Both the position numbers and the translations under genes were made by a program. Shown here in pieces: positions 33,748 to 42,572 of a stretch of 64,000 nucleotides of DNA. How positions within the stretch are numbered: the first letter of the stretch is position 1; each line of letters opens with the position of its first letter. Source of the stretch: DATJGR01 sp963780795 (GTDB lineage Bacteria > Pseudomonadota > Gammaproteobacteria > Pseudomonadales > Azotimanducaceae); the NCBI GenBank assembly GCA_963780795.1, contig CAWADH010000001.1:434001-498000 (forward strand). The letters are read 5' to 3'. The notes under the pieces are model-generated. The model searched no databases and had not been told where the DNA came from. It worked only from the letters and a program-made list of their open reading frames with translations.

Positions 33748-33927
33748 CTAACAGCAGCGTTGCACACCGCTCCACTTCTCGCGCTGGCGCTGCAGATAAA
33801 AGGCGCGCCGGTCGAGCATGGGTTCGTGCCCATGACACCGCGCGTGATGCGCGCAGTAGCGATCGTACGCGTCGTCGCCGGCAAGGGTGCGCAGCACCCG
33901 CCACAGTTGAACCAGCCGCTGCGTCAC
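33748..33927 (-). CDS. Small YbdD/YjiX-family protein (CstA partner)
   Basis: A 59-residue protein typical of the YbdD/YjiX (DUF466) family found next to CstA transporters: VLRTLAGDDAYDRYCAHHAR, HEPMLDRRAFYLQRQREKW and SGVQRCC. The GTG start overlaps the cstA stop codon (GTGA), so the two are translationally coupled. In some relatives the final Cys is selenocysteine (the KCU-star selenoproteins). Here the last codons are TGC TGT TAG, so it is the Cys-Cys version. It probably supports CstA-type peptide or pyruvate uptake; its biochemical role is unknown. Confidence 0.85.
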   Translation of the reverse strand: MTQRLVQLWRVLRTLAGDDAYDRYCAHHARCHGHEPMLDRRAFYLQRQREKWSGVQRCC

Positions 33928-35981
33928 GTCCGCACCACAGCGGAGTCGTTGGCGATCGGCACGTACACCGCTTCGGTGGACGGCAGGACGGCCCTACCGT
34001 TTGCGACGCGCCAGCAGGTGCGCAGCGCATCGGCGATGATCAGCCACAGCACGGCGGCGAAGAACACCGTCAGCACCGCATCGAGCTGTTGATTGAAGAT
34101 CAGCTGCGGCGCCACGGCCGCCTGTTTTGCCGGCAGCAGACCCGCGGCCAGTTTGGCCGCCAGGTCGTTCGCGCCGGCGATGAAGCCGATGCGCGGCTCT
34201 ATGGCAAAGATCTTCTGCCACGCGGCAGTGGTGGTGATGATGGCGAGCCACGCAAGCGGAGCGCCGGTCACCCACGCATACCGCAACTTGCCCTGCTTCA
34301 CGATGATTGCGGTCGCCACCGACAGCGCGATCGCCGCGAGCATCTGATTGGCGATGCCGAACAACGGCCACAGGATGTTCACGCCGCCATTCGGATCGAT
34401 GACGCCGATGTACAGGAAGTAACCCCAGCCGCCGACCACGATCGCGCTCGAGATCAGCACCGATGGATACCACGACGTCTGTCCCATCGGTTGCCATACG
34501 TGGCCGAGAAAGTCCTGCACCATGAATCGACCCACGCGCGTTCCGGCGTCGAGCGTCGTCAGAATGAACACCGCTTCGAACATGATCGCGAAGTGATACC
34601 AGACGGCGAGGAAGCGATCGCCGAACGCCGACGAGAAGATCGTCGCCATGCCCACGGCCAGCGATGGCGCGCCACCGGTGCGCGCGAACAGACTCAGCTC
34701 ACCCATCTCGCTCGCGAGCGCGTGCATCTGGTCCGCCGTGACCGGGAATCCCCAGGACGAGATCGTCTGCACCGCCGCCTCTGGCGTCGTTCCGACCAGA
34801 CCGCCGGGACTGTTGATTGCGAAATACACGCCGGGTTCGAGCAAGGTCGCGGCGATCAGTGCGATCACCGCGACGAACGATTCCAGCATCATGCTGCCGT
34901 AGCCGATCGGCCGGACGTCGAGTTCGTTCCCGATGAGCTTCGGCGTGGTGCCGCTCGACACGAGCGCGTGAAAACCCGAAATCGCGCCGCAAGCGATCGT
35001 GATGAAGACGAACGGGAAGATCTTGCCGCCGAACACGGGACCGGTGCCGTCGATGAACTGCGTGACGGCCGGCATCCTGATCTGCGGGTGCATCCACACC
35101 ACCGCCACCGCCAACAGAATCACCGTGCCGATCTTCAGGAACGTCGACAGGTAGTCGCGCGGCGCCAGCAGCAGCCACACCGGCACGATCGCGGCGATGA
35201 AGCCGTAACCCATCACGAACCACGAGAGTTGCAGCGAGTCGAGGTCGAACAGTTTGGCTAGAGCGGGCTGTTCGTTCAGCCAGCCACCGCCGACCACCGC
35301 GAACATCAGCAGGCTGAAACCGAGCACCGATGCTTCGATCACGCGTCCGGGGCGGATGCTGCGCAGATAGAGGCCGATCAGGATGGCAATCGGGATGGTC
35401 GCGAACACCGTGGCCGTTGCCCATGGGCTGTGCTGCATCGCGTTCACGATCACGAGACCGAGCACCGCAATCAGTATCACCAGAATCATCAGCGTGCCGA
35501 TCATCGCGGCGTAACCGCCGACCGGCCCGAGTTCGTCGCGCGCCATCTTGCCGAGGCTGCGTCCGTCGCGCCGGGTCGACAGGAACAGAATCGTCATGTC
35601 CTGCACGCAGCCGCCGAGCACGCCGCCGATGAGGATCCACAGCAGTCCCGGCAGGTAGCCGAACTGCGCCGCGAGCGTCGGGCCGATCAGCGGACCAGGC
35701 CCCGCGATCGCCGCGAAGTGGTGACCGAATACGATCCAGCGGTTCGTCGGCACGAAATCGCGGCCGTTGTTCAACCGCTCCGCCGGCGTGGCGCGCGTAG
35801 CGTCGAGCGTCAGCACGCGCGCCGCAACCCAGGCGCTGTAGAAGCGGTAGCCGAGGGCGTATACGCACACCGCCGCCACGATGATCCACATCGCGTTGAT
35901 CGTCTCGCCGCGATGCAGCGCGATACCGCCGAGCGCATAGGCACCGATGAGCGCAACGCCGAACCACAACAGCTTCTTCAT
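33924..35981 (-). CDS. cstA: Carbon starvation protein A (CstA family transporter)
   Basis: A 685-residue multi-spanning membrane protein. It starts MKKLLWFGVALIGAYALGGI and has the CstA-type NDGRDFVPTNRWIVFGHHFA and GPLIGPTLAAQFGYLPG segments near the N terminus and SGTTPKLIGNELD mid-sequence. CstA proteins import pyruvate or peptides under carbon limitation. The start overlaps the ApbE stop (ATGA) and the end overlaps the YbdD-like start (GTGA), so it sits in a redox-flavoured operon rather than with the usual two-component regulators. Confidence 0.92.
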   Translation of the reverse strand: MKKLLWFGVALIGAYALGGIALHRGETINAMWIIVAAVCVYALGYRFYSAWVAARVLTLDATRATPAERLNNGRDFVPTNRWIVFGHHFAAIAGPGPLIGPTLAAQFGYLPGLLWILIGGVLGGCVQDMTILFLSTRRDGRSLGKMARDELGPVGGYAAMIGTLMILVILIAVLGLVIVNAMQHSPWATATVFATIPIAILIGLYLRSIRPGRVIEASVLGFSLLMFAVVGGGWLNEQPALAKLFDLDSLQLSWFVMGYGFIAAIVPVWLLLAPRDYLSTFLKIGTVILLAVAVVWMHPQIRMPAVTQFIDGTGPVFGGKIFPFVFITIACGAISGFHALVSSGTTPKLIGNELDVRPIGYGSMMLESFVAVIALIAATLLEPGVYFAINSPGGLVGTTPEAAVQTISSWGFPVTADQMHALASEMGELSLFARTGGAPSLAVGMATIFSSAFGDRFLAVWYHFAIMFEAVFILTTLDAGTRVGRFMVQDFLGHVWQPMGQTSWYPSVLISSAIVVGGWGYFLYIGVIDPNGGVNILWPLFGIANQMLAAIALSVATAIIVKQGKLRYAWVTGAPLAWLAIITTTAAWQKIFAIEPRIGFIAGANDLAAKLAAGLLPAKQAAVAPQLIFNQQLDAVLTVFFAAVLWLIIADALRTCWRVANGRAVLPSTEAVYVPIANDSAVVRT

Positions 35982-37006
35982 GGCGCGGGCGCCGCCTGCG
36001 AAGCCGCTGGCGCCTGAGGCGGCGGCGCGGCCGGTTCGAGCCCTTTCGAATACAGCACGCGGCCGTCCGGTGTGACGAGTATCGCGTCCACGTCGTCGAG
36101 CTTTTCGTAGATCTTCATCGCTTCCTCTGCCCCCAGGACGAAGGCGGTCTTCGACAATCCGTCGGTGCGTGTGGCGGTCGACGCCAGAATGGTCGCGCTG
36201 CGTACCTTGCTCGCCGATTTGCCGGTGCGCGGATCGATGATGTGGTGGTAACGCACGCCGTCTTCGTCGAAGTAGCGCTCGTAGTCGCCCGACGTCGACA
36301 TCGCCGTGTCCACCAGCGGAATCTTCGCGATCACCTTCGACTTGTCGTCCGGATGCCGGATGCCGACGATCCACGGTTTGCCGAAACGATCGCCGATGAT
36401 GCGGCTGTCGCCGCCGGCGGTGACCAACGCGTGCGAAATGCCGCGCTGCTGCAGAATCGCGATGCCGCGATCCACCGCATACCCCTTACCGATGCCGCCG
36501 AGATCGATCCGCACGCCCGGTTGCGTGAAGAACACCGTGCGCGCTTTCGCATCGAGCACCACGTGGTGGTAATTCACCGCCGGCAGCGCCGATTCGATCT
36601 CCGCTTCGGTCGGTTTCTTGTGCGCGCGGAAGTCGTACATGAAGCCGACGCTGGCGTAGGTGATGTCGAATGCGCCTTCGGTGATGCGTGAGAACTCGAG
36701 CGCGGTGGTCAGCAGATCGAACAGCTCCTGGCTGATCTGCATCGGCGCTTTCGCCGCATTGGCGTTCACGCGTGAGACTTCGCTCTCCGGCTTGTAGGTG
36801 CTCATGTTGTTGTCGATGTTCACCATCTCGGCCATGACGGCATCGATGGCGGCATTCGCCTGCGTCGCGTCGTCGGCCCACAACTCGACGACGATGCGCG
36901 TGCCCATGATGCCGTCGTCCACGCGGTCGAACCATTCGGCTTGTGCCGACACCGCGAGCACCGCAACAAGCAGACCTGTGAGCCACGCAAGCGCTTCACG
37001 TCGCAC
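35978..37006 (-). CDS. apbE: FAD:protein FMN transferase (ApbE)
   Basis: A 342-residue exported flavinyltransferase. It has a signal peptide (LAWLTGLLVAVLAVSAQA), MGTRIVVELWADDA, NNMSTYKPESEVSRVN, the FAD/Mg region IDLGGIGKGYAVDR, GGDSRIIGDRFGKPW, and HHIIDPRTGKSA near the end. ApbE attaches FMN covalently to Thr in exported redox proteins. GTG 37006 is chosen (GGAGTGG upstream, good signal peptide). A Pro/Ala-rich tail ends the protein. No protein with an FMN-binding domain is encoded nearby, so its target is unknown. Confidence 0.88.
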   Translation of the reverse strand: MRREALAWLTGLLVAVLAVSAQAEWFDRVDDGIMGTRIVVELWADDATQANAAIDAVMAEMVNIDNNMSTYKPESEVSRVNANAAKAPMQISQELFDLLTTALEFSRITEGAFDITYASVGFMYDFRAHKKPTEAEIESALPAVNYHHVVLDAKARTVFFTQPGVRIDLGGIGKGYAVDRGIAILQQRGISHALVTAGGDSRIIGDRFGKPWIVGIRHPDDKSKVIAKIPLVDTAMSTSGDYERYFDEDGVRYHHIIDPRTGKSASKVRSATILASTATRTDGLSKTAFVLGAEEAMKIYEKLDDVDAILVTPDGRVLYSKGLEPAAPPPQAPAASQAAPAP

Positions 37007-37032
37007 GTTCAATATCCACTCCGCTGATCGGT

Positions 37033-37815
37033 TTAGATGCCGGCGTACCAAGCGTAGCCACGGTCTTCCCAGTACCCGCCATTGCCGCCGTGAATGCCTG
37101 CGTAACTGTCCACCAGTTCGATTCGCATGATGTACTTGGCCATCTTGTAGCCGAGCTGGCGTTCGATGCGCACGCGTATCGGCGCGCCGTTGCCGATCGG
37201 CAGCGCCGTACCGTTGAGTTCGTATGCGAGGATCGTTTGCGGATGATGAGCGTCGACCATGTCGACACTCTCGTAGTACGGCTGCGTGCCGTTCGGCTGC
37301 ATCGGGTCGGCACAATGAAAAACCACGTAGCGCGCTGACGGTTGCGGTTGGACGCGCGCGAGTATCTCGTGCAACGGCACGCCGGTCCACTTGGCGATCG
37401 CGCTCCAGCCCTCGACGCAGTCGTGGCGGGTTATCTGCGTGCGACTCGGCATCGTCTTCAGCTCGTCGAGCGAGAACTGGGCGGGTTGTGCAACCAGACC
37501 ATCCACCTGCAGGCGCCAGTCGGCGAAGCCGTTTGCCGCGAGCGCGTCGTACGCGGCGCTGCGCGGACGCGACGTACCGTTGCTGCGGAACGGTCCGGTG
37601 ACGTCAGCCTCGGTGAATTCCTGCGCGAGCGCCTGGTCGCCGACCACCAGCCGTTGCGTCGCGCGCGTCAACGTTTCGCCGCTGCGCAGCAACCCGGCGA
37701 ACCACGATGTGGAACCGAGCCTGTCGCACCCGGCCACTACCGCGGCGGATACGCCGGCCAGTGCGAGGCGCAGGAAGCCGCGGCGGCCGTTCGAGCCTTT
37801 GCTGCGGTCACTCAT
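37033..37815 (-). CDS. Molybdopterin-dependent oxidoreductase (sulfite oxidase/MsrP fold), exported
   Basis: A 260-residue protein with a Tat-type start (NGRRGFLRLALAGVSAAVVAGC) and a sulfite-oxidase-like molybdopterin domain. RHDCVEGWSAIAKWTGVPL contains the Mo-ligand Cys, and VVFHCADP plus LAYELNGTALPIGNGAP follow. The Cys after the Tat helix (AGCDRL) could be lipidated. It overlaps the cytochrome b gene by 8 bases, pointing to an electron path from the Mo centre to a membrane haem, similar in plan to MsrP-MsrQ but with a different cytochrome. The substrate is unknown. Confidence 0.85.
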   Translation of the reverse strand: MSDRSKGSNGRRGFLRLALAGVSAAVVAGCDRLGSTSWFAGLLRSGETLTRATQRLVVGDQALAQEFTEADVTGPFRSNGTSRPRSAAYDALAANGFADWRLQVDGLVAQPAQFSLDELKTMPSRTQITRHDCVEGWSAIAKWTGVPLHEILARVQPQPSARYVVFHCADPMQPNGTQPYYESVDMVDAHHPQTILAYELNGTALPIGNGAPIRVRIERQLGYKMAKYIMRIELVDSYAGIHGGNGGYWEDRGYAWYAGI

Positions 37816-38620
37816 CGAGAGGTTCCGCCACGATGCGGTAACGTCCGCTCAACATCGAGCGCAGGTTGTTCCAGAGACCGGTGGTGATCACGAGGAACAC
37901 GTGTAGCGCCGTGAACGCGACGAGCACGACCGCCGCCGCAAAATGCAGCGTGCGCGCCGACTGGCGTCCGCCGAACAGGTCCACCCATCCGGGCAGCAGC
38001 GCGTTCAGCGACGGAGACATCGCAAATCCCATCAGGATCACCAGCGGCAACCACACGAAGATCACGCTCAGATACGTCAGCTTCTGCAGCACGTTGTAGC
38101 GCTTCGCGGCTTCACCGCGCGGGTGGCGGAAGCGCGCGTGATCCTTGATCGACTGCCAGATCGAGCCGAGGTCGGTGCGCGTCGGCGCCAGATCGCGAGA
38201 GAGATGTCTGCTCGCGATCGACCACGCCACGTAGGCAAGGCCGTTCACGATGAACACCCACATGAAGAAGAAGTGCCAGCGGCGTGCGACGGCCAGCGAG
38301 TAGTTGCTCGGAATCGTCAGCCAGTGCGGGAACGCGTACGTCGCGGCAATGCCCTGCTCGTTCGGCGCCACGCCGAAGAGCCCGGTGGTGTCGAACGAGC
38401 GGCCGAAAATCGTCGTGATGCCGCGCAACTCGCCTACCCTGTCGCGATACGCCTCCACGCTGAATACTTCCGCTGCATCGCCGTACGACTGCTTGCCCCA
38501 ATTGAGCGTCGGGTGCGCGTTGAAGATCATCAAACCGCTCATCAGCATCACCACGAACGCGATGACGTTGATCCAGTGCATGATCCGCACGGGCAGTCTA
38601 TGTCGGTAGTACAGCGCCAT
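37808..38620 (-). CDS. Cytochrome b561-type membrane subunit
   Basis: A 270-residue protein with about four to five membrane helices. Haem-ligand-like histidines occur in RHRLPVRIMHWINVIAF (first helix), RRWHFFFMWVF and TLHFAAAVVLVAFTALHVFL (last helix). A periplasmic loop of about 70 residues separates helices one and two (NWGKQSYGDAAEVFS onward). It looks like the di-haem cytochrome b of formate-dehydrogenase or thiosulfate-reductase gamma type. Its ATG follows the acetyltransferase stop directly, and its end overlaps the molybdoprotein gene, the likely redox partner. Confidence 0.87.
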   Translation of the reverse strand: MALYYRHRLPVRIMHWINVIAFVVMLMSGLMIFNAHPTLNWGKQSYGDAAEVFSVEAYRDRVGELRGITTIFGRSFDTTGLFGVAPNEQGIAATYAFPHWLTIPSNYSLAVARRWHFFFMWVFIVNGLAYVAWSIASRHLSRDLAPTRTDLGSIWQSIKDHARFRHPRGEAAKRYNVLQKLTYLSVIFVWLPLVILMGFAMSPSLNALLPGWVDLFGGRQSARTLHFAAAVVLVAFTALHVFLVITTGLWNNLRSMLSGRYRIVAEPLDE

Positions 38621-39838
38621 TTAGAAGTGATCGGGACAGTGCGGCGCATATCGCGTCGCGAAGATGCGCGTCGCCCGCTCTACCGCCGCATCGTCGCCGT
38701 CGAGCATGCCCCACTGCGCGAGTTGTCGCGCGGTTCGGTACCCGCTGTACAGACTCGCGAGCGCTTTCACCGACAGTGTAATGTCGACCTTGCCGCGCGA
38801 TGGCGCCACTGCGGCGCCGTCAGGTGAACACTCGAGCCTGATGCGCCCGCCGTTCCACGGCGCCAGTTCGTCTTTCGCGACGTCGAGCGTGATGGCATCG
38901 CTCGTCTGATAGCCGCGCTGCGCCAATGCAACGGACGCGTCGATTACGCGCAGCCAGAAGCCGTCGCGCGGTTGCGCGTTCAGCAGCCGCGGTTCCACGA
39001 ACAGTTCCGGCGCCGGATCGTCTGCCGGCCCGCGAATCCACGTGACGCGACCCACGAGGTCGTGGCGCGCGAGCCATGACCACAAACTGCGATACGCATC
39101 GGCGTTCAGCCACACCAGATCCTTCACGACGAGTTCCTGTGCGCGGGTGGGGTGCGCGACCTTTTCGTTGCGCACGTGATAAACGACATAGCCCGTTGCC
39201 GCACCGTCGGCCGCATACGCCACCGCGACGTGTGTGGGTCCGGTCAGCGGCGTGCTCGACAGAACGCTGTTCATCCACATCGGCTTCGCGCGATGCAGGT
39301 AGCACGTGCGCTGCGCCACGAAGTCGATATAGAGCTTCTTCAGCACCTCGAAGCCGTCTTCGACGCCGACCCGCTCGACGCGCGCGGAACCGCCGTCGCC
39401 GTTCGCGAATGCCACGTCCACCGTGTCGATCCGATAGGTGACCATCGAACTCGACAACGCGTAGCCGTAGCGCTGATAGATGGCCGCCTGCGACGCCCAC
39501 AGCGCCGCCACCGCCTGACCGCGCTCACGCATGTCGGCGAACGAGCGCGTGGTGATCGCACGCACGATTCCCTGGCGCCTGTATTCCGGCAGCGTTCCGA
39601 CGGCCGTGACACCGCCCATCGCTACGGCGCGTCCGTTCGCACGCATCGTGTACGGCACGCACGAATAGCTGGCCGCCATCCGCGCGCCGTCGAATGCGCA
39701 CAGCGTCCACTCCGGACGGTTGTTCTGCGATACCACGTTGTCCGGACCGTCACCGAACGCACCGGCGTACACGTACGCGCCGATCAGACCGAACTGATCC
39801 ATCTCTTCCGCGCGCGCGGCACGCACCTCGATCGTCAT
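38621..39838 (-). CDS. Eis-like GNAT acetyltransferase
   Basis: A 405-residue protein with the three-part Eis layout. An N-terminal GNAT domain has the acetyl-CoA loop GVTAVGTLPEYRRQGI, a second degenerate GNAT domain follows, and the C-terminal SCP2-like domain starts around PRLLNAQPRDGFWLRV. Eis proteins acetylate lysine or aminoglycoside amines. The stop is immediately followed by the cytochrome b start. AAGG precedes the ATG at suitable spacing. Its role in a redox operon is unclear. Confidence 0.84.
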   Translation of the reverse strand: MTIEVRAARAEEMDQFGLIGAYVYAGAFGDGPDNVVSQNNRPEWTLCAFDGARMAASYSCVPYTMRANGRAVAMGGVTAVGTLPEYRRQGIVRAITTRSFADMRERGQAVAALWASQAAIYQRYGYALSSSMVTYRIDTVDVAFANGDGGSARVERVGVEDGFEVLKKLYIDFVAQRTCYLHRAKPMWMNSVLSSTPLTGPTHVAVAYAADGAATGYVVYHVRNEKVAHPTRAQELVVKDLVWLNADAYRSLWSWLARHDLVGRVTWIRGPADDPAPELFVEPRLLNAQPRDGFWLRVIDASVALAQRGYQTSDAITLDVAKDELAPWNGGRIRLECSPDGAAVAPSRGKVDITLSVKALASLYSGYRTARQLAQWGMLDGDDAAVERATRIFATRYAPHCPDHF

Positions 39839-39848
39839 GTTGGCGCCT

Positions 39849-40478
39849 TCATTTCACCGTCGGTCGCGGGATGTCGTTCACTCGAGCCGGCACATCATAA
39901 CCGCGCTGCACCGCCGGGCGGTCGGCAATGGCGAGATACCAGCGCAGCACGTTCGGGAACGCGGCGAGGTCGATCTGCTGCCACTCGTAACGCGAAATCC
40001 ACGGCCATGTCGCGATGTCGGCAATCGAATACTCGTCCGCGAGATACTCGTGATCGGCGAGCCGCGTGTTCAGCACGCCGTAGAGACGCGCCGCCTCGAG
40101 TTTGAATCGTTCTTCCGCATACGGTGCTTTGCCGGGATTGAAACGCAGGAAGTGGTGCGCCTGGCCCAGCATCGGACCGACGCCGCCCATCTGCAGCATG
40201 AGCCACTGCACCGTGTCCCAGCGATCGCGCCCCATCAGGTTTCCGTATTTCTCCGCGAGATACAGCAGGATCGCGCCTGACTCCATCATCGCGCGATTGT
40301 TTTCGCGATCGACGATGGCGGGGATCTTGTTGTTGGGACTGATCGCGAGAAATCCGGGATCGAACTGCTGATTCTTGCCGATGTCGATGGCGTGGACGGT
40401 GTAAGCGACGCCGAGTTCCTCGAGCGCAATCGAGATCTTGCGGCCGTTCGGGGTAGACCAGGTGTAAAGATCGATCAT
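39849..40478 (-). CDS. Glutathione S-transferase (YfcG/nu-class-like)
   Basis: A 209-residue GST. A thioredoxin-like N-terminal domain begins IDLYTWSTPNGRKISIALEE, with the TPNGRK segment typical of YfcG/YghU proteins, the cis-Pro in NNKIPAIVD and the glutathione gamma-Glu site ESGAILLYLAEKYG. The C-terminal helical domain has YSIADIATWPWI. Nu-class enzymes act as disulfide-bond reductases with glutathione. GAAGGAGGGAACC precedes the ATG. It is the first gene of the leftward run that includes the Eis-like and cytochrome b genes. Confidence 0.88.
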   Translation of the reverse strand: MIDLYTWSTPNGRKISIALEELGVAYTVHAIDIGKNQQFDPGFLAISPNNKIPAIVDRENNRAMMESGAILLYLAEKYGNLMGRDRWDTVQWLMLQMGGVGPMLGQAHHFLRFNPGKAPYAEERFKLEAARLYGVLNTRLADHEYLADEYSIADIATWPWISRYEWQQIDLAAFPNVLRWYLAIADRPAVQRGYDVPARVNDIPRPTVK

Positions 40479-40491
40479 CCGGTTCCCTCCT

Positions 40492-41070
40492 TCATTTCTC
40501 TCCACGCACGTCGCGTACGATCGCATCCCATTCCCTGACGCGCTCGTCGTCTTCGCCGACCATCTCAACGAGCCTGGCGCGCACCGAACCGGTATCGAGA
40601 CCTTGTGGAGAATGCCGCAACACCGCCTCCACGTCCGCGAGATCCTTGCGCCGGAAGAACATCATCTTGAGCGTGACGAGGTCTTGCGGGCTCAGGATGT
40701 CGATTGGGCGCCCGAGCAGCGGAACCTGGCGAGTGCGGCTCGCCATTTCGGCATAGAACGGAATTGCCGGCACGAATACGTCGACACGGACGCCGTCGAT
40801 TCGTCCGCGGAACTGACCGTCCTGCTGCGCGCTTTGCGCAACCGTTTCAGGAGTGTCCGCCGAGAATCCAGCCTCTGCGAGCAACGCGAGCAACTGCGGG
40901 AGCTTGTCTTGCGGTGAGACGAAGACGTTGATGTCGACGTCGACGGTCGCACGCGGCGTTGCGTAGTAGGCGAGCGCCAGCGCACCCCCGATCGCGTAGG
41001 GCATTGCTTCGTGTGCAAGCGCATCGCCGAGTCGACGTGCGATGTCGACTGCGGTCGGCGATTCAGCCAC
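40492..41070 (-). CDS. Nucleotidyltransferase-fold protein
   Basis: A protein of about 192 residues with a minimal nucleotidyltransferase core: GGALALAYYATPRATVDVDI gives the GG, Arg and DxD metal residues, followed by FVSPQDKLPQLL. A C-terminal part reads LSPQDLVTLKMMFFRRKDLADVEAVL. This resembles AbiEii/DUF6036-type nucleotidyltransferases, often part of toxin-antitoxin or defence pairs. The GTG at 41070 overlaps the stop of a small upstream ORF by 8 bases (GTGGCTGA). It is an alternative to ATG 41133, which would lie deep inside that ORF. Confidence 0.7.
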   Translation of the reverse strand: MAESPTAVDIARRLGDALAHEAMPYAIGGALALAYYATPRATVDVDINVFVSPQDKLPQLLALLAEAGFSADTPETVAQSAQQDGQFRGRIDGVRVDVFVPAIPFYAEMASRTRQVPLLGRPIDILSPQDLVTLKMMFFRRKDLADVEAVLRHSPQGLDTGSVRARLVEMVGEDDERVREWDAIVRDVRGEK

Positions 41071-41269
41071 GGCGGCGCGCCAGTCGACGCAACAGCCGAG
41101 CTGACGATGCGGGAAGCGGCTCCTGTGCATCATTGGCTGTCGCCTGGGACGACATGATCTGTGCGGCCGCCCGGCAGGCAAGTTCGAGCGCACGTGCATG
41201 CGCTTCCGGCGAAGCCAGCACTGCGTCTGATTTCTCAAGTACTGGAAAGCGCGTTCGCTCGCGGTTCAT
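41063..41269 (-). CDS. Small protein coupled to the nucleotidyltransferase gene
   Basis: A 68-residue Ala/Arg-rich protein (MNRERTRFPVLEKSDAVLAS, then ALELACRAAAQIMSSQ) with no domain I recognise. Mostly helical character and a basic C terminus (RLLRRLARRRG) would suit a DNA- or RNA-binding partner. Its end overlaps the nucleotidyltransferase start by 8 bases, the usual layout of a two-gene module. No strong ribosome site is visible and a TTG 24 bases upstream is an alternative start. It might be an antitoxin-like partner; this is speculative. Confidence 0.45.
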   Translation of the reverse strand: MNRERTRFPVLEKSDAVLASPEAHARALELACRAAAQIMSSQATANDAQEPLPASSARLLRRLARRRG

Positions 41270-41356
41270 TTCAATGTCGGTTTCGGGCAGCAATCGGTGC
41301 AGCTGATACCAATGCTATGGTACGACCAGAACGGCCGCCAATCATTGGGACACCTC

Positions 41357-42505
41357 ATGATCTACGACTTCGCGGTGGGGCGCACCAACCCCGCCACTTT
41401 TCCGCTCGAAGCCTTTCAACGCGCCGCGGCGCGCGCCATCGCGCGCGACTATCCGCACTACACCAACTATCCGGGCGAACTCGGCCACGAAGGCTTGCGC
41501 AATCTGATGGCGAAGCGCGAATCGGAACGCGAGGGCGTAACGGTGGCGCCGGAGCGGATTTCGTTGACCAACGGTTCGATGCAGGCCGTAACGCTGGTGG
41601 CGGAAGCGTTGATCAAACACCAGGACGACATCGTCATCACCGAGGAGTTCACCTATCCCGGAACGATCTCGACCTATCGCGACCTGGGCATCCGGATGGT
41701 CGGACTGCCGGTCGACGCCGACGGCATGCGGCCCGACGCATTGCAACGCGCGCTGGAAGATCTCGCCGGCAAAGGGACACCGCCGCGCTTCATCTACACG
41801 GAGGCGACCTACCAGAACCCTACCGGGACGACCATTCCGCGCGCGCGCCGCCTCGAGATACTTGCGCTCGCGAAACGGTTCAACGTGATCCTCGTCGAAG
41901 ACAACTGCTACGGCGATGTGAACTACGAGCGCTCGAAGCCGCCTGCGTTCTATGCCCTCGACGACTACGAGCAGCAGATCTACATCTGCTCGCTGTCGAA
42001 GATCCTCGCACCGGGCGTGCGGCTCGGGTACTTCATGGCGCCGCCGAAACTGTTCCGCCGCGTGCTGAACCGCCGCCACGATGCCGGCAGCAACACGCTC
42101 GCGGCGTCGATCGTGGCCGAGTATCTGAGCAGCGGCATATGGGCCCACTGCGAAGAACAGAACGCGACGTTCAAGCACAAGCGTGATCTGCTGTGCGGGA
42201 CGCTGTCGAAGCATGTCGCGGACAGCTGCCGCTGGTCCGAACCCGACGGCGGCCTGTTCCTGTGGCTGCGGTTACCCGACGACGTCGATCGCGACAAGCT
42301 GCAGTCGTTGGCGGATCAGCGCGGCTTCCGCTATGCGCGCGGCCGCGCGTTCCAGGTGGACAACGAAGACGTGCCGTTCCTGCGACTCGCGTTCGGGCAC
42401 GTGCCGGACGAGATGATCGTCGAGGGCATTCCAGTTCTCGCGGAGTGCATTCGCGAAGCGCGAACGTCGAACGAACCCGGGCGCCCCGCCTCGCTGTTCC
42501 GCTGA
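41357..42505 (+). CDS. PLP-dependent aminotransferase, class I/II
   Basis: A 382-residue fold-type I aminotransferase resembling the 2-aminoadipate/MocR-domain group. It starts IYDFAVGRTNPATFPL and has LTNGSMQAVTLVAEALI, ATYQNPTGTTI (substrate loop), ILVEDNCYGD (Asp for pyridine N) and YICSLSKILAPGVRLGY, which contains the Schiff-base Lys in SLSK. ATG 41357 is favoured by the homologous start and a GGGACACC upstream; ATG 41315 is possible. It is followed by palindromic repeats in a convergent gap. Its similarity to 2-aminoadipate aminotransferases fits the lysine genes at 2.6-5.2 kb, though they are far apart. Confidence 0.87.
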   Translation: MIYDFAVGRTNPATFPLEAFQRAAARAIARDYPHYTNYPGELGHEGLRNLMAKRESEREGVTVAPERISLTNGSMQAVTLVAEALIKHQDDIVITEEFTYPGTISTYRDLGIRMVGLPVDADGMRPDALQRALEDLAGKGTPPRFIYTEATYQNPTGTTIPRARRLEILALAKRFNVILVEDNCYGDVNYERSKPPAFYALDDYEQQIYICSLSKILAPGVRLGYFMAPPKLFRRVLNRRHDAGSNTLAASIVAEYLSSGIWAHCEEQNATFKHKRDLLCGTLSKHVADSCRWSEPDGGLFLWLRLPDDVDRDKLQSLADQRGFRYARGRAFQVDNEDVPFLRLAFGHVPDEMIVEGIPVLAECIREARTSNEPGRPASLFR

Positions 42506-42530
42506 CATGCGAGGGTAACTCTGCGCAAAC

Positions 42531-42565
42531 AAGTCATCGCCGGTGCCTGGCACCGGCGATGACTT
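42531..42565. repeat. Palindromic repeat, perfect copy C
   Basis: Perfect 17-base arms (42531-42547 and 42549-42565) around a central T, beginning AAGTCATCGCCGGTGCC. Compared with copy B, two arm positions differ, and each change is matched by the complementary change in the other arm. It lies after the aminotransferase in a convergent gap. Confidence 0.85.
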
Positions 42566-42572
42566 ATCTCCA

